From: an uncultured Muribaculaceae bacterium
Lineage (GTDB): Bacteria > Bacteroidota > Bacteroidia > Bacteroidales > Muribaculaceae
Direction of reading: 5' to 3'
Assembly: GCA_910587925.1 (NCBI GenBank)
Contig: CAJUOC010000012.1
Location: forward strand, 1 to 37,872
Length of the DNA stretch: 37,872 bases
Of the stretch, positions 37,148 to 37,872 are shown in pieces. The position numbers and the translations under genes are program-made. The stretch's first letter is position 1; every line of letters starts with the position of its first letter. The notes beneath the pieces were generated by a model that worked only from the letters and a program-made list of their open reading frames with translations, was not told the DNA's origin and did no database searches.

Positions 37148-37872
37148 TTATTTGATACGTATCTTTTCGGTGACTGTAGTGCCCGCCTTGGAGTAGCGGA
37201 TGATATAGAATCCCGATTGCAGGTTGAGGGTGTCGCCGATGCGCACGCCGCCCAGGGTATATACCTCGATGGATGCGGCATCGTCGGTGAGGATACCGGC
37301 TATGCCCGATACGGCCTTCACCAGGCAGGTGGCCTTGGCCTCGCCGCAGGAGGCGGTGATGGTGGCCTCGCCGGGCTTGAGCACGCTCACCAGGCCGGTG
37401 GCGTCGACAGTGGCGACGCTCTCGTCGGAGCTGGTCCAGGTGACAGTCTTGTCGGTGACATTGTCGGGGGTGACCGTGGCGGTGAGCTGCACGGTGGTGC
37501 CCTCGGTGGCCGAGATTTCCGTGCGGTCGAGAGTCACGCTCTCTGCCAAGACGGGCTTGACAGTGACGGCGCAGGTGGCCTTTGCCTCGCCGCAGGCGGC
37601 GGTGACGGTGGCCTCGCCGGGAGCGACGGCGGTCACCTTGCCGGTGGCGTCGACGGTGGCGACAGCCTCATCGGAGCTGGTCCAGGTGACGGTGGGGTCG
37701 GTCACGTCGTCGGGCGATACAGTCGCAGTGAGCGTAAACTCATCGCCCGGATATACCTCCTTCTCGGTGGCGTCGAGGGTCACCGCCGATGCGAGCACGG
37801 GCTTGACGGTGACGGCACAGGTGGCCTTTGCCTCGCCGCAGGCGGCGGTGACGGTGGCCTCGCCGGGAGCGA
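37148..37872 (-). CDS. Big_2-repeat surface protein, 3' part only (runs off the window)
   Basis: The reading frame is open to the right edge, so only the last 241 or so residues are seen and the true start lies outside. It contains bacterial Ig-like (Big_2) repeats of 82 residues with the marks VTWTSSDEAVATVDATG and PGEATVTAACGEAKATC. The last about 50 residues (SIEVYTLGGVRIGDTL...GFYIIRYSKAG...KIRIK) form a C-terminal sorting-like domain of the kind seen in the 1501-residue protein. It is probably an exported, surface-anchored protein. It lies 6 bp upstream of the 1499-residue protein gene on the same strand. Confidence 0.85.
   Translation of the reverse strand, partial: APGEATVTAACGEAKATCAVTVKPVLASAVTLDATEKEVYPGDEFTLTATVSPDDVTDPTVTWTSSDEAVATVDATGKVTAVAPGEATVTAACGEAKATCAVTVKPVLAESVTLDRTEISATEGTTVQLTATVTPDNVTDKTVTWTSSDESVATVDATGLVSVLKPGEATITASCGEAKATCLVKAVSGIAGILTDDAASIEVYTLGGVRIGDTLNLQSGFYIIRYSKAGTTVTEKIRIK
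37551..37872 (-). repeat. 246-bp tandem DNA repeat in the Big_2 gene
   Basis: Bases 37551-37625 and 37797-37871 are nearly identical at an offset of exactly 246 bp (82 codons), the length of one Ig-like repeat. Similar but more diverged copies lie toward 37320. The array continues beyond the window, and copy number may vary by recombination. Confidence 0.85.

Noticed and set aside
37320..37872. CRISPR-like or satellite array
   Set aside because: The period is 246 bp, in frame, and encodes Big_2 Ig-like domains. No short direct repeats with unique spacers exist in the window.

Overview
The window is GC-rich DNA from a member of Bacteroidota, most likely order Bacteroidales and plausibly a Muribaculaceae-like gut lineage. 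This rests on Bacteroidota-type promoters (TAnnTTTG -7 boxes, some with a TTG/TTTG -33 box), a complex I operon with fused nuoCD and no nuoE/F/G, an ATP synthase operon in the order atpD-C-B-E-F-H-A-G, and very large secreted proteins built from propeller, fibronectin-III-like and choice-of-anchor-J-like domains with a C-terminal sorting-like domain. The family-level placement is inference.

Layout. (1) 1-387: non-coding, dominated by a symmetric palindromic element (39-263) made of five hairpins. (2) 388-2631 (+): a membrane protein with Rossmann-type domains and a RyR-like C-terminus, overlapping by 70 bp the convergent end of a divergent, shortened glycerate kinase (2562-3599, -). (3) 3671-8176 (-): a 1501-residue secreted multidomain protein. 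(4) 8391-14316 (+): a metal-efflux operon with a His/Cys-rich small exported protein, a His-rich lipoprotein adaptor (CzcB-like), an RND pump (CzcA/CusA-like) and a TolC-like outer membrane factor. (5) 14405-14478: a tRNA with anticodon CAT and its own promoter and terminator. (6) 14516-14967: a less GC-rich gap with the promoter and leader of the next operon. (7) 14968-32359 (+): 18 tightly spaced genes, nuoA-B-CD-H, then the complete F1Fo ATP synthase set atpD-C-B-E-F-H-A-G, then nuoI-J-K-L-M-N, closed by a strong hairpin. (8) 32642-37872 (-): a second giant secreted protein (1499 residues) with the same architecture as the first, preceded 6 bp upstream by the 3' part of a Big_2-repeat surface protein that runs off the right edge.

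The most striking feature is that the whole ATP synthase operon sits between nuoH and nuoI, so the proton pump and the proton-driven synthase look co-transcribed as one 17.4 kb bioenergetic unit. Complex I here lacks the NADH-oxidising module, and its NuoI carries a long Ala/Lys/Glu/Pro-rich tail. The two secreted giants flank the housekeeping blocks and look like an old duplication. No IS element, integrase or CRISPR array is visible.
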